Positions 43,006 through 51,660 of a stretch of DNA of 64,000 nt are shown here, one piece after another. The stretch is from an uncultured Bacteroidales bacterium (lineage in GTDB: Bacteria; Bacteroidota; Bacteroidia; Bacteroidales; UBA932). Location: NCBI GenBank assembly GCA_900321715.1, contig ONXC01000010.1:1-64000 (forward strand), written 5' to 3'. The notes under the pieces are model-generated. The model saw only the letters and a list, made by a program, of their open reading frames with translations. It searched no databases and had not been told where the DNA came from. The first letter of the stretch is position 1, and each line of letters starts with the position of its first letter. The translations under genes were made by a program, and so were the position numbers.

Positions 43006-44958
43006 TTACTTGTTAGAGGCGGTTACATTCCAGTCTGAAGGGTCATAGGCGGCCTTGGGCGCATTAGGAACGTTGGGGAAGAAAGTGAGGCCGGTGAGCT
43101 GTTCCAGTTCACTCACGCTCATGAGGTCTTCCTCGTAAACATAACGCTTGCCGGTAGAGTACTTTCCGGAGCCTTTAAGCTTGTCTATGGCCGATTTAAG
43201 GTCGTTGGTATGGGGACGCACCACTGCTACGCACTGAAGTTCATCTGCCGTGCAGCTTGAGATCACCTTTCCGGTGTTTCCGTCCTTTGTGCGCAGAAGT
43301 ACATAGTAGAACATGGTGGGACGCACCACGTCATCCCTTCCGCCAAAACTTATTGTAGCAGGTTCTACGGTATATCCCCAGCCCTTGCTTTCATATTTTT
43401 CGAAGTATGTGCCGATAACCTCGAAGAGGGTGTCCTGGCAAACTTGGTCGTCTACCCAGTCTTCCACGGTATTCCAACCGCCGCCGCCGGTGTTGAAGCC
43501 GCTGCTCAGCTGAGGGGCTATGTTGGAATAATAGAAGACCTGCTCATTGGTAAGCCTTGAGGCAAGGCGCTCGGCCGATCCCAGCATGTGCCCCTTGTTG
43601 CATCCGCCACCGGTGGATTTGGACTTGTACTGGATGTCCGAGGGCATCTTGGGATCCTGCTTGTAGGCATCTGTCCTGTCTACGTTCTTCTGGGCATACA
43701 TGCTGTGCCTTGGCGCGGCAATCCACAGCGGGCAGTGATACGTTGCGCTGTAGCAGGCCGTATAGTTGCGGGCTTTGCCGCCACCGGGGCCGTCAATGTC
43801 TGTGTAATGCCATGAGTAGTACTGGGTCCTGTCATGGGCATTTACAAGGTAATCCCTGTCACGGTCCAGATGCATTACCGGAAGCTCCGTCCACTGGGGT
43901 ACGCCTGACGGGGGAGCCTCGGGTGCCAGGGTTTCAAAGCTGCGGGTGCTTCCGTAGAAGTACTTGATGTTGTCTCCGTCCTGGAGCACCACGTATGCCC
44001 TGTACCAGTAAACTGTGCTGGGCGTGAGGTCCATGAGGTTCTCCTTGAAGGAAGCGGCCACGTAGGATGCCTGGAGGGTGTTTCCAAGGTCTTCCGTGGT
44101 GCCCCATTCAAAGCCTGCTTCACGGATGGAGGCGTTGGCGTTGAGGAAGGACCCGTTGAGCGTTGCCATGTGGGCGGTCCTGGGGGAAGCCTCTCCGGTG
44201 GTTATCTCAACGCTCAATTCCTTCTCTTCTTCCTCTCCCGGGCCGATTACAGTTCCGCTGGATTCGCTCCTCCTGTACAGAGTGATTGATTCCTGGCTGT
44301 ACTCATATGATGCAAAACGAGGACGGGAAGCGTTGTATTCTATGCATCGGCTATACTGTCCAACATTCCAGAGGCACATTTCTCCATCGTCAAAATCGGG
44401 GTCCCAGAGGTAGGCGTCACCGGTTGCGGTGCTGCTTTTCCATAGCTGGTTGGCGTTTTCCTCCACGCCAAGGTACCCGAATCCGCTGAAAAAGATGGTG
44501 TAGAAACTGTCTTGATGGAGCAGGGTGACCTTGTAGGGGTCCATGATTTCTGCCGGGAAAGTGCCGTCCTCTGAGAGATCGGCCCTGAAATCCTTCTTGT
44601 TTTCCGGGCCGCCTACAGGGACTGCGTATGAGGTGCCGTAGGAGTCGTCTCCCCATTCTCCCATCACGAAGATGCCTTCAGATGTCTCTGCGGTGATGAC
44701 ATACTCTCCGGCCCAGTCGTCAAGGGCTTCTGTGACTTTGACATAACGGATTACGGAAGGGTCCTCTCCGGGTGTATCACCGGGATCATCACCAGGTGTG
44801 TCACCGGGGTCTTCGCCTGGCTTCTCACCGGGGTCTTCGCCTGGATCTTCCGCAGGCGTTTCACTTTCTTCGGGCTTATTGTCTTCAGTTTTGGGCGATG
44901 GCGCACAGGCGCTGATGGCAACAGCCAGCGTGGATATCAGCAGGTATTTTAATTTCAT
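43006..44958 (-). CDS. Large secreted DNA/RNA non-specific endonuclease
   Basis: 650 residues. A lipoprotein signal (MKLKYLLISTLAVAISAC) is followed by a repeating DPG/EDPGE/DTPGD spacer (about 30-68), encoded by a GGxGTCxxCxCC-like direct repeat that may vary in length. Then come a domain of unknown type (about 70-230), an FnIII-like domain similar to that of the neighbour (about 245-340), and a NUC1 domain. In the NUC1 domain the DRGH motif is CNKGHMLGSAER, so Asp becomes Asn and Arg becomes Lys while His is kept. EQVFYYSNIAPQ supplies the metal-binding Asn. It likely arose by duplication with the following gene. The altered motif may change activity. Confidence 0.82.
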   Translation of the reverse strand: MKLKYLLISTLAVAISACAPSPKTEDNKPEESETPAEDPGEDPGEKPGEDPGDTPGDDPGDTPGEDPSVIRYVKVTEALDDWAGEYVITAETSEGIFVMGEWGDDSYGTSYAVPVGGPENKKDFRADLSEDGTFPAEIMDPYKVTLLHQDSFYTIFFSGFGYLGVEENANQLWKSSTATGDAYLWDPDFDDGEMCLWNVGQYSRCIEYNASRPRFASYEYSQESITLYRRSESSGTVIGPGEEEEKELSVEITTGEASPRTAHMATLNGSFLNANASIREAGFEWGTTEDLGNTLQASYVAASFKENLMDLTPSTVYWYRAYVVLQDGDNIKYFYGSTRSFETLAPEAPPSGVPQWTELPVMHLDRDRDYLVNAHDRTQYYSWHYTDIDGPGGGKARNYTACYSATYHCPLWIAAPRHSMYAQKNVDRTDAYKQDPKMPSDIQYKSKSTGGGCNKGHMLGSAERLASRLTNEQVFYYSNIAPQLSSGFNTGGGGWNTVEDWVDDQVCQDTLFEVIGTYFEKYESKGWGYTVEPATISFGGRDDVVRPTMFYYVLLRTKDGNTGKVISSCTADELQCVAVVRPHTNDLKSAIDKLKGSGKYSTGKRYVYEEDLMSVSELEQLTGLTFFPNVPNAPKAAYDPSDWNVTASNK

Positions 44959-44963
44959 CTAGT

Positions 44964-46307
44964 CTAGTATCTGTTCAGTGGACGGCCGGCGGTCATCATG
45001 TTCACCTTGCGGCGGACCTCGTCAAGGACCATCTTGTGGGCTATACGCTCTGCGGTCTGCTGCTCAGTGGGCTCCTTGGCGGTGATGGCGTCAAAGTGGT
45101 CCGAAGCGCTCTGGAGAACGGTGTCTATGAGGTCCACGATGGTCTTCATATCCTTTTCCTCAAAGCCACGGGAGGTGACTGCAGGGGTGCCTACGCGGAG
45201 GCCGCTGGTTGCAAAGGCGCTGCGGGTGTCGAAGGGCACCATGTTCTTGTTCACGGTAATATCGGCCCTTACAAGTTCCTTTTCAGCCACGCGGCCGGTG
45301 AGGTTGGGGAATTTTCCCCTTAAGTCAATGAGCATGAGGTGGTTGTCGGTGCCGCCGGAGATGATCTTGTAACCTTTGCCGATAAACTCCCGGCACATGG
45401 CTGCGGCGTTGGCAATTACCTGCTTCTGGTACTCCACATATTCCGGCTGGGCGGCCTCCCAGAAGGCCACTGCCTTGGCGGCGATGACATGCTCCAGCGG
45501 ACCTCCCTGGATGCCGGGGAAGACGGCGGAGTTGAGGATGGCGCTCATCATTTTTACCTCTCCCTTTGGAGTTGTGAGGCCCCAGGGATTCTCAAAGTCC
45601 TTGCCCATGAGGATGATGCCGCCGCGGGGACCGCGGAGGGTCTTATGGGTGGTGGAAGTAACTATGTGGGCGTATTTTACGGGGTTCTTGAGGAGACCTG
45701 CGGCAATGAGGCCGGCGGTGTGGGCCATGTCAATCCAGAGGATGGCGCCCACTTTGTCGGCAATCTTTCTCATGCGCTCGTAGTCCCATTCGCGGGAATA
45801 GGCCGATGCTCCGCCGATTATGAGCTTGGGTTTACACTCAAGGGCTTTACGCTCCATTTCGTCGTAGTCTACGCGGCCGGTTTCCGGGTTCAGGCCATAA
45901 GCTACGGGATGGTAGAGGATGCCGCTGGCGTTTACGGGGCTGCCGTGTGTGAGATGACCGCCCATTGAGAGATCCAGGCCCATGAAGGTGTCTCCGGGTT
46001 TCAGGATGGCCATGGTTACGGCCATGTTTGCCTGCGCACCGGAATGGGGCTGGACATTGGCGTATTCTGCGTCGTAGAGGGCCTTCACGCGGTCAATTGC
46101 AAGCTGCTCAATCTTGTCCACTACCTCGCAGCCGCCGTAATAGCGTTTGCCGGGATAGCCTTCTGCGTATTTATTGGTGCATACGGAGCCCATTGCAGAA
46201 AGGACTTCGTCGGTTACATAGTTTTCAGACGCAATGAGTTCAAGCCCTGCGGCCTGACGCTCCTGCTCCTTCTTGATCAACTCAAATAGTTGTATGTCTT
46301 TTTTCAT
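44964..46307 (-). CDS. glyA: Serine hydroxymethyltransferase
   Basis: 447 residues. The PLP-binding Lys lies in [15 protein letters not shown], the family motif. [32 protein letters not shown] and the C-terminal [14 protein letters not shown] are also clear. It interconverts serine and glycine with tetrahydrofolate as carbon carrier and is the main one-carbon source. A TATATTTG box on the minus strand lies at 46329-46336. The nuclease gene starts 5 bases after its stop, so read-through is likely. Serine synthesis genes are 3 kb away. Confidence 0.97.
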   Translation of the reverse strand: MKKDIQLFELIKKEQERQAAGLELIASENYVTDEVLSAMGSVCTNKYAEGYPGKRYYGGCEVVDKIEQLAIDRVKALYDAEYANVQPHSGAQANMAVTMAILKPGDTFMGLDLSMGGHLTHGSPVNASGILYHPVAYGLNPETGRVDYDEMERKALECKPKLIIGGASAYSREWDYERMRKIADKVGAILWIDMAHTAGLIAAGLLKNPVKYAHIVTSTTHKTLRGPRGGIILMGKDFENPWGLTTPKGEVKMMSAILNSAVFPGIQGGPLEHVIAAKAVAFWEAAQPEYVEYQKQVIANAAAMCREFIGKGYKIISGGTDNHLMLIDLRGKFPNLTGRVAEKELVRADITVNKNMVPFDTRSAFATSGLRVGTPAVTSRGFEEKDMKTIVDLIDTVLQSASDHFDAITAKEPTEQQTAERIAHKMVLDEVRRKVNMMTAGRPLNRY

Positions 46308-46328
46308 GTGGTTTTTGTTATTGGTCTA

Positions 46329-46336
46329 CAAATATA
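46329..46336 (-). promoter_or_regulatory. Bacteroidota -7 promoter box (TATATTTG, minus strand)
   Basis: It lies upstream of glyA with a leader of about 18 bases. Confidence 0.65.
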
Positions 46337-46359
46337 GTCATAATTATTGGGAAAAACTT

Positions 46360-46367
46360 TAACTTTG
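46360..46367 (+). promoter_or_regulatory. Bacteroidota -7 promoter box (TAACTTTG)
   Basis: It lies five bases before the GTG at 46373, supporting this GTG as the start of a leaderless mRNA. Confidence 0.65.
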
Positions 46368-46372
46368 CTCCC

Positions 46373-46912
46373 GTGAAAGACAGAAAACTTCTAAACAGGG
46401 AACTGGGCCGGATATCGGCCAGTGAATACCGTACTGTAAGGCCCTCCAGCGGCATTGTGCTGGTGCTGGACAACGTCCGCAGCGCCCATAATGTGGGCAG
46501 CGCCTTCCGCACGTCGGATGCCTTCGGCGTGGATAAGGTCTATCTTTGCGGGATATGCCCCGTGCCGCCATCGGCAGAACTAAGGAAAGTGGCCCTTGGC
46601 GCAGAGGTAGTTGTGCCGTCGGAGCACGTGGATGATGCCGTGGACCTGGTCCACCGCCTTCAGGCCGATGGCTACACCGTCATTGCCGTGGAACAGACTG
46701 TGAATTCCGTCAAACTGGATGCCTTCCACCGTGCCCCCGGCGCCAAGTACGCCCTTGTCTTTGGTAATGAGGTTGAAGGCGTGCAGCAGTCCGTTGTGGA
46801 TGCCTGCGACTTTTCCCTTGAAATTCCCCAGCAGGGCACCAAACACTCCCTCAACGTCTCCGTCTCCGTGGGCGTGGTCCTGTGGGGTCTGATTAGCGTA
46901 GAATGTAAATAG
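46373..46912 (+). CDS. SpoU/TrmH-family RNA methyltransferase
   Basis: 179 residues from a GTG placed 5 bases after the promoter box. The three SPOUT motifs are present: LDNVRSAHNVGSAFRTSDAFG (motif 1), ALVFGNEVEGVQQSVVDACD (motif 2) and LEIPQQGTKHSLNVSVSVGVVLW (motif 3). The fold contains a trefoil knot that binds S-adenosylmethionine, and members methylate the 2'-OH of ribose in tRNA or rRNA. There is no extra N-terminal RNA-binding domain, as in TrmL-like and TrmH-like short members; the target is uncertain. A terminator follows at 46934. Confidence 0.9.
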   Translation: MKDRKLLNRELGRISASEYRTVRPSSGIVLVLDNVRSAHNVGSAFRTSDAFGVDKVYLCGICPVPPSAELRKVALGAEVVVPSEHVDDAVDLVHRLQADGYTVIAVEQTVNSVKLDAFHRAPGAKYALVFGNEVEGVQQSVVDACDFSLEIPQQGTKHSLNVSVSVGVVLWGLISVECK

Positions 46913-46933
46913 CTGATAATTAGTAAGATAAGC

Positions 46934-46966
46934 AAAAACCCCTATGCATATTTACATAGGGGTTTT
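46934..46966. terminator. Bidirectional terminator after the SpoU gene
   Basis: AAAACCCCTATG and CATAGGGGTTTT form a 12-bp stem around a short loop. It lies between the convergent SpoU and DUF1015 genes. Confidence 0.85.
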
Positions 46967-47010
46967 CTGCTAAATTACTGATACTCAGTAGATTCCATTC
47001 AACGCGATGC

Positions 47011-48273
47011 TTAGTCCAGCGAGTGGATTGCCAGGCCGCTGCGGAGCTTGGGCTCGAACCAGGTGGTCTTGGGAGGCATGATGTTGCCGGTATCGGCAAT
47101 ATTTATGAGCTGGTCCATTGAAACGGGATACAGCGCAAAGGCCACCTTCATTTCTCCGGAGTCTACGCGGCGGGAAAGCTCTCCAAGGCCGCGGATACCG
47201 CCAACAAAGTCTATCCTCTTGTCTGTGCGGAGGTCCTTGATTCCAAGGATCTTGTCAAGGACAAGGTTACTTAGGATAGTGACGTCAAGAACGCCGATAG
47301 GATCTTCGTCATTGTACCTTCCGGGCTTTGCCGTAAGGCTGTACCACTTGTCTCCAAGATACATTGAGAAATTATGAAGGCCGATAGGGGCATACGGCTT
47401 TGCCGGACGCCCGCAGCGGGGCTTGGTGGCGACGGCTACATCGAAATCCTCCTCCAGTGCCTTCAGGAACTCTTCCTCCGAAAGGCCGTTCAGGTCCTTC
47501 ACCACACGGTTATAATCAATGATTGCGAGGTGACTTTGAGGGAAGCACACTGCCATGAAGTAGTTGTACTCCTCATTTCCCGTGTGGTGAGGATTCTGAG
47601 CTTTCTTTTCTGCGCCTACGCGTGCGGCAGCGGCGGTACGGTGGTGACCATCGGCCACATAGAAGGCGTCTATGTCATTTGTGAAGATTTCAGTGATACG
47701 CTTGATTACTGCGTCGTCCGAAATTACCCAGAAGGTGTGGGTGAACTTGTTCTCGTCCACAAACTTGTATTCCGGCTTTCCGGCTGCGGCATTGGCCACA
47801 ATCTTGTTGAGTTCATCGTTGTCCTTGTAGGCAAAGAACACGGGCTCGATATTGGCGTTCTGGATACGGACATGGACCATTCGGTCGTCTTCCTTGTCCT
47901 TGCGGGTGAGTTCATGCTTCTTGATGATGCCCTGGGCGTAGTCATCCGTGTGGGCGCAGAGGACAAGACCGTACTGGGTACGTTTTCCCATGGTCTGGGC
48001 ATACACATAGTATTTCTCCTTGTCCTCACGGACCAGCCAGCCGCGCTCTTTCCAGGCCTTGAAATTCTCCACGGCTTTGTCGTAGGTGCGTTGCTCGTGC
48101 TCACCGGCAATGGGATTGAAGTCTATTTCCGGCTTTGTGATATGCAGGAGGCTCTTTTCTCCGGCCATAGCCAGTGCTTCCTCAGAGTTAAGGACATCGT
48201 AGGGCGGAGCCGCTACTTCAGTGACCAGGTTCTTGGGCGGGCGTATTGCCGCAAAGGGTTTTACACGTACCAT
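47011..48273 (-). CDS. DUF1015 protein of the serine biosynthesis operon
   Basis: 420 residues. Conserved DUF1015 stretches are VKPFAAIRPPKNLVTEVAAPPYDVL near the start, YVADGHHRTAAAARVG (about 210) and a C-terminal LVLDKILGIKDLRTDKRIDFVGG. DGHHR recalls the ParB/SerK fold, in which an analogous motif handles serine or phosphoserine. The gene follows serA by one base in the order serC-serA-DUF1015, a linkage common in Bacteroidota. No phosphoserine phosphatase is in the window, so a role in the last step or in regulating serine synthesis is plausible. That role is inference. Confidence 0.85.
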   Translation of the reverse strand: MVRVKPFAAIRPPKNLVTEVAAPPYDVLNSEEALAMAGEKSLLHITKPEIDFNPIAGEHEQRTYDKAVENFKAWKERGWLVREDKEKYYVYAQTMGKRTQYGLVLCAHTDDYAQGIIKKHELTRKDKEDDRMVHVRIQNANIEPVFFAYKDNDELNKIVANAAAGKPEYKFVDENKFTHTFWVISDDAVIKRITEIFTNDIDAFYVADGHHRTAAAARVGAEKKAQNPHHTGNEEYNYFMAVCFPQSHLAIIDYNRVVKDLNGLSEEEFLKALEEDFDVAVATKPRCGRPAKPYAPIGLHNFSMYLGDKWYSLTAKPGRYNDEDPIGVLDVTILSNLVLDKILGIKDLRTDKRIDFVGGIRGLGELSRRVDSGEMKVAFALYPVSMDQLINIADTGNIMPPKTTWFEPKLRSGLAIHSLD

Positions 48274-48274
48274 A

Positions 48275-49195
48275 TTACTTGTTTACTTGGAATTTACGGT
48301 TGCCGGTTGCGAAGAAGTCCACAATCTGGCGGGCGGCGGCAAGGCCGGCGTTCACGTTTGCCTCGGCGGTCTGGGCACCCATCTTCTTGGGAGTTGCAAA
48401 GACGCGGTATCCGAAGTTCTTGGTGAGGCGGTCGTAGTTGTCCGGCATAACGTCCGTGACATATTTGAGGTCTTCGCGCTCTGAAAGTGCCTGGAACAGG
48501 CCGTCTTCATCGATGACTTCCTTACGTGCTGTGTTCACAAGGGTAGCGCCCTTTGGCATACGCATTATAAGGTCATAGCCGATGCTCTTAATGGTGGAAG
48601 GAAGGGCCGGGATATGGATTGAAAGGTAATCGGCCGATGCATAAAGCTCTTCCACGGAATGGACGGGCTGGGCGCCGCCGGAGATAATCTGCTCATCCGT
48701 AAGGAAGGGGTCCAGGGCCGATATTTCCATCCCCAGGGCCTTTGCCTTCTGGCCCACCAGACGGCCCACGTTTCCGTAGGCCTGGACACCAAGGCGCTTG
48801 CCCTGGAGCTCTGAGCCAGTTGCGGGAGTAAAGTGGGTGCGGGCCATGAAGATCATAAGGCCAAGTGCAAGTTCTGCCACGGCATTTGAGTTCTGGCCGG
48901 GGGTGTTCATCACAACCACGCCGTGGGCGGTTGCTGCCTCAAGGTCCACGTTGTCAAATCCGGCTCCTGCGCGCACCACGATCTTCAGTTTGGGAGCGGC
49001 GTCAAGTACCTCTGCGGTCACTTTGTCGGAGCGGATGATGAGGGCCTCGGCGTCTGCGACTGCAGCCACAAGATCCTTCTGCTCCGGATACTTTTCAAGT
49101 TTTACAACCTCATGGCCTGCGGCCTTGAGGATATCTTCAATGCCTTTTACAGCTGCCGCTGCAAAGGGCTTCTGGGTTGCTAATAATACTTTCAT
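48275..49195 (-). CDS. serA: D-3-phosphoglycerate dehydrogenase, short Lys type
   Basis: 306 residues with no C-terminal ACT domain, so serine feedback through that domain is unlikely. NAD-binding residues are in GVQAYGNVGRLVGQKAKALG. Arg of VRAGAGFDNVD and the segment VNTARKEVIDEDG are typical. The usual catalytic His of the HIGAQT motif is replaced: here ATPKKMGAQTAEAN has Lys, as in the type IIIK enzymes described for Entamoeba. It oxidises 3-phosphoglycerate to phosphohydroxypyruvate, the first step of serine synthesis. It lies downstream of serC with touching ends. Confidence 0.9.
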   Translation of the reverse strand: MKVLLATQKPFAAAAVKGIEDILKAAGHEVVKLEKYPEQKDLVAAVADAEALIIRSDKVTAEVLDAAPKLKIVVRAGAGFDNVDLEAATAHGVVVMNTPGQNSNAVAELALGLMIFMARTHFTPATGSELQGKRLGVQAYGNVGRLVGQKAKALGMEISALDPFLTDEQIISGGAQPVHSVEELYASADYLSIHIPALPSTIKSIGYDLIMRMPKGATLVNTARKEVIDEDGLFQALSEREDLKYVTDVMPDNYDRLTKNFGYRVFATPKKMGAQTAEANVNAGLAAARQIVDFFATGNRKFQVNK

Positions 49196-50271
49196 TATTT
49201 ATGAAGTTTTTCAAATTCCTGCATGCAGTCTACAAGTGCCTGGACGTCTTCCACGGTGCAGGCGTTGTACAGGGAGGCGCGGAAACCGCCTACGCTGCGG
49301 TGGCCCTTGATGCCCACCATGCCGCGTTCCTTGGCAAAGGCAAAGAAGGGATCGAAGATGTCCTCGTGGCCTTCTGAAGGCACAAAGCATACGTTCATGA
49401 GGGAACGGTCCTCCTTAGCTGCAGTGCCAACGAACAGGCTGTTGCGGTCAATCTCATTATATAGAAGATCGGCCTTCTTCTGATTGATCTTCTGGATGGC
49501 CTCCACGCCGCCCATGGACTTGATCCACTTGAGGGTTTCCTTCATCACGAAGATGTTGAAAACGGGAGGAGTGTTGAACATTGAGAGCTTGTCAATGTGG
49601 GTGCGGTAATCCAGCATCGTGGGGATGTGGCGGGTTACGCGGCCAAGGGAATCCTTCCTGATAATTGCGAATATGACGCCTGCAGGACCCACGTTCTTCT
49701 GGGCGCCGCCGTAGATGAGGTCATACTTACTGACATCCACAGGACGGGACATGATGTCCGATGACATATCGGCAATAAGGGGACAGGGGACGTCAAGGTC
49801 CTCTTTTATCTCCGTACCGTAGATTGTGTTGTTGGTGGTGATGTGCAGATAATCAAGGTCTGCGGGGACATCAAATCCCTTGGGGATATAGGTGTAGTTC
49901 TTGTCCTTGGAGCAGGCTATTGCATAGGCGTCTCCTATGCCCTGGGCCTCTACAAGGGCCTTGTGAGCCCATACGCCGGTGTCCAGGTATGCGGCCTTCT
50001 TCTCAAGGTAGTTCATTGCCACATAGAGGAACTGCAGGGAGGCGCCACCGCCAAGGAAAACTACCTCATGGGTATCCGGGATATTGAGGAGCTCCTTCCA
50101 GAGGGCGCGGGTTTCATCCATTACGGCATCCCACTCCTTGGTGCGGTGAGAGATTGATATGAGGCTGATTCCGGTACCGCTAAAATCCTTCAGGGCCTCA
50201 ATTGCATTGTCAATGGCAACCTGCGGAAGAAGGCAGGGGCCAGCATTGAAAACATGAACTTTCTTGGACAT
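49195..50271 (-). CDS. serC: Phosphoserine aminotransferase
   Basis: 358 residues from the ATG at 50271; upstream in-frame codons lack family similarity. The start fits [16 protein letters not shown]. The PLP-linked Lys lies in [14 protein letters not shown]. It converts phosphohydroxypyruvate with glutamate to phosphoserine. A TAACTTTG box lies at 50308-50315, making this the first gene of serC-serA-DUF1015. Confidence 0.96.
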   Translation of the reverse strand: MSKKVHVFNAGPCLLPQVAIDNAIEALKDFSGTGISLISISHRTKEWDAVMDETRALWKELLNIPDTHEVVFLGGGASLQFLYVAMNYLEKKAAYLDTGVWAHKALVEAQGIGDAYAIACSKDKNYTYIPKGFDVPADLDYLHITTNNTIYGTEIKEDLDVPCPLIADMSSDIMSRPVDVSKYDLIYGGAQKNVGPAGVIFAIIRKDSLGRVTRHIPTMLDYRTHIDKLSMFNTPPVFNIFVMKETLKWIKSMGGVEAIQKINQKKADLLYNEIDRNSLFVGTAAKEDRSLMNVCFVPSEGHEDIFDPFFAFAKERGMVGIKGHRSVGGFRASLYNACTVEDVQALVDCMQEFEKLHK

Positions 50272-50307
50272 ATTATTTAGGTTATATTCTGTATTAATTA
50301 TGGTTTT

Positions 50308-50315
50308 CAAAGTTA
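50308..50315 (-). promoter_or_regulatory. Bacteroidota -7 promoter box (TAACTTTG, minus strand)
   Basis: It lies upstream of serC with a leader of about 35 bases. Confidence 0.6.
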
Positions 50316-50335
50316 CGGATTATTATTGTGAAAAC

Positions 50336-50935
50336 CTATATTTCTTTCAATTCTGCAATCCCAAAAAGTCTTTCCTTAAAACTCTCATCCTGGGCAAGGC
50401 GTACGCGCGTGACAAGTGAGCACTTCTCTCCAAAGTCCTGACCGCTCTGGGGAAGGTCCATGTCCTTGAGCACCTTCATTACGGCGTTCATGCTCATGTA
50501 ATCGAAGGAAATCCTGTAGTTCCGTCCCGCAATCTTTGGAACCACGGTGGCGGCCGAGAGGGCATCGGCCGTAGAAGTCTTGTAGGCGCGGATGAGCCCG
50601 GGGATACCCAGTTTGATGCCGCCGAAATAGCGCACCACCACCACCAGGACGTCGCTCAGCTCCAGGGAATCTATCTGCCCCAGGATGGGCCTGCCGGCGC
50701 TTCCGGAAGGCTCTCCGTCATCTGAAGCCCTCCAAACATCTCCTTTAAGGCCGATACGGTATGCGTAGCAGTGATGCCGGGCGTCGTGGTACTCTTTGCG
50801 CAGGGATGCCACGATCTCCTTCACCTCTTCCTCCGTTTCCACGGGATACGCAAGCGCGATGAAGCGGGACCCGTTGTCCTTGAAAAGGCCCTCCGACGGC
50901 GCGGCTATGGACTTATATGAATCCTGAATTTCCAC
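50336..50935 (-). CDS. YigZ/IMPACT-family protein
   Basis: 199 residues from a GTG at 50935. That start is preferred because a near-match -7 box (TATTTTCG on the minus strand) lies 5 bases upstream; an ATG at 50971 would add 12 residues upstream of the family start. The IMPACT N-terminal domain shows GSRFIALAYPVETEEEVKEIV, ARHHCYAYRIG, SDDGEPSGSAGRPILGQI and VVRYFGGIKLGIPGLIRAY. A small C-terminal DUF1949-like domain follows. The biochemical role of the family is unsettled (translation-related regulation or RNA binding). It is divergent from the gene at 51115. Confidence 0.85.
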   Translation of the reverse strand: MEIQDSYKSIAAPSEGLFKDNGSRFIALAYPVETEEEVKEIVASLRKEYHDARHHCYAYRIGLKGDVWRASDDGEPSGSAGRPILGQIDSLELSDVLVVVVRYFGGIKLGIPGLIRAYKTSTADALSAATVVPKIAGRNYRISFDYMSMNAVMKVLKDMDLPQSGQDFGEKCSLVTRVRLAQDESFKERLFGIAELKEI

Positions 50936-50990
50936 AACAACGAAAATAATATATTTCGATAAAAATTGCAATTAAACAAGGAAAAAGAAT

Positions 50991-50998
50991 TACCTTTG
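50991..50998 (+). promoter_or_regulatory. Bacteroidota -7 promoter box (TACCTTTG)
   Basis: It matches TAnnTTTG. The transcript would start near 51002 and carry a leader of about 110 bases containing the structures at 51008-51079. Confidence 0.65.
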
Positions 50999-51007
50999 TA
51001 TATAAGT

Positions 51008-51040
51008 CCCTCCCCCGAGGGGAGGGGTTTCGGGAGGGGG
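51008..51040 (+). promoter_or_regulatory. 5'-leader hairpin overlapping a possible G-quadruplex
   Basis: CCCTCCCC and GGGGAGGG can form a perfect hairpin. The G-rich half also holds four G-tracts (51019-51022, 51024-51027, 51032-51034, 51036-51040) separated by A, TTTC and A, which fits a four-layer or three-layer quadruplex. The two folds are mutually exclusive. Confidence 0.5.
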
Positions 51041-51042
51041 TA

Positions 51043-51079
51043 ACGTAAACAGTCGCAGGGTGGGCTTGCGCGTTTACGT
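51043..51079 (+). repeat. Second leader hairpin before gene 51115
   Basis: ACGTAAAC and GTTTACGT pair perfectly over 8 bp, with an inner CGCA/TGCG stem. It lies between the G-rich element and the coding region. No function is assigned. Confidence 0.45.
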
Positions 51080-51114
51080 GATGAGGTTGTTTTTTTTGAT
51101 GACGGTTTAACTGT

Positions 51115-51660
51115 ATGGTTTTTAAGATTCGCGTTACCCTTGCGGGTATTAAAGGCTTTTATCGCCTATATCATGTCAACGGCGCCACAACGCTGTACGA
51201 CATCCATAAGCAGCTTCGCAGTGACCTGGAGTTCGCCCAGGATCAGATAATAATGTTCAAGGCCCTGGACGTGACGGGTGGCGTAGTTGCCCGCTACGGC
51301 CTCTTTGACCTTGGCAGCGGCACCGTAGACCGCATAACGCTTGAAGACACCGTCAAGGCCGGCACGGACAGCATGGTGTACTTCTATGACGTCACCAACA
51401 AGAAGAGCGTCATCCTCACCGTAGAGGGTGAAGCGGAAGGTGAGCGCGTCACGGGCCTTGTCCTCAAGGAATCCAAAGGTCCCAATCCCATAGAGTTTGA
51501 AAACGGCTACGTGGCCTACGAGGACCTCCCTGAGCGTCAGCGTTATCTCCCCGGGGAAGAACCGGAAGACGACGATGATGACTTTGATGATGAGGAGGAA
51601 GAGGATGATGAGGACGACGACGAAGACGGCAAGGAAATCTTTGACGAGGGTGAGGAGTAG
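51115..51660 (+). CDS. Plasmid pRiA4b ORF-3-like protein with acidic tail
   Basis: 181 residues. FYRLYHVNGATTLYDIHKQLRSDLEF and the Gly/Asp-rich middle match the PF07929 (pRiA4b ORF-3 / IS1096 TnpR-like) family, which occurs as a free-standing chromosomal gene in Bacteroidota. About 25 Asp/Glu residues form the C-terminal tail. There is no transposase or recombinase motif, so the historical name does not imply mobility. It precedes miaA with a 1-base overlap (TAGTG), suggesting a tie to tRNA modification or translation. Its leader is unusually structured. Confidence 0.75.
   Translation: MVFKIRVTLAGIKGFYRLYHVNGATTLYDIHKQLRSDLEFAQDQIIMFKALDVTGGVVARYGLFDLGSGTVDRITLEDTVKAGTDSMVYFYDVTNKKSVILTVEGEAEGERVTGLVLKESKGPNPIEFENGYVAYEDLPERQRYLPGEEPEDDDDDFDDEEEEDDEDDDEDGKEIFDEGEE

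Noticed and set aside
44760-44870. Regular short repeats coding for DPG/DTPGE, considered as a CRISPR-like array
   Set aside because: Units are about 12-18 bases, in frame, without spacers. They encode a lipoprotein spacer.
47374-48426. 350-codon open frame opposite DUF1015
   Set aside because: It is an antisense shadow that crosses the boundary of two real genes and has no start signals.
51115-51660. Mobile-element passenger or resolvase, suggested by the family's historical name
   Set aside because: There are no catalytic recombinase residues, no inverted ends around it, and it has stable coupling to miaA.
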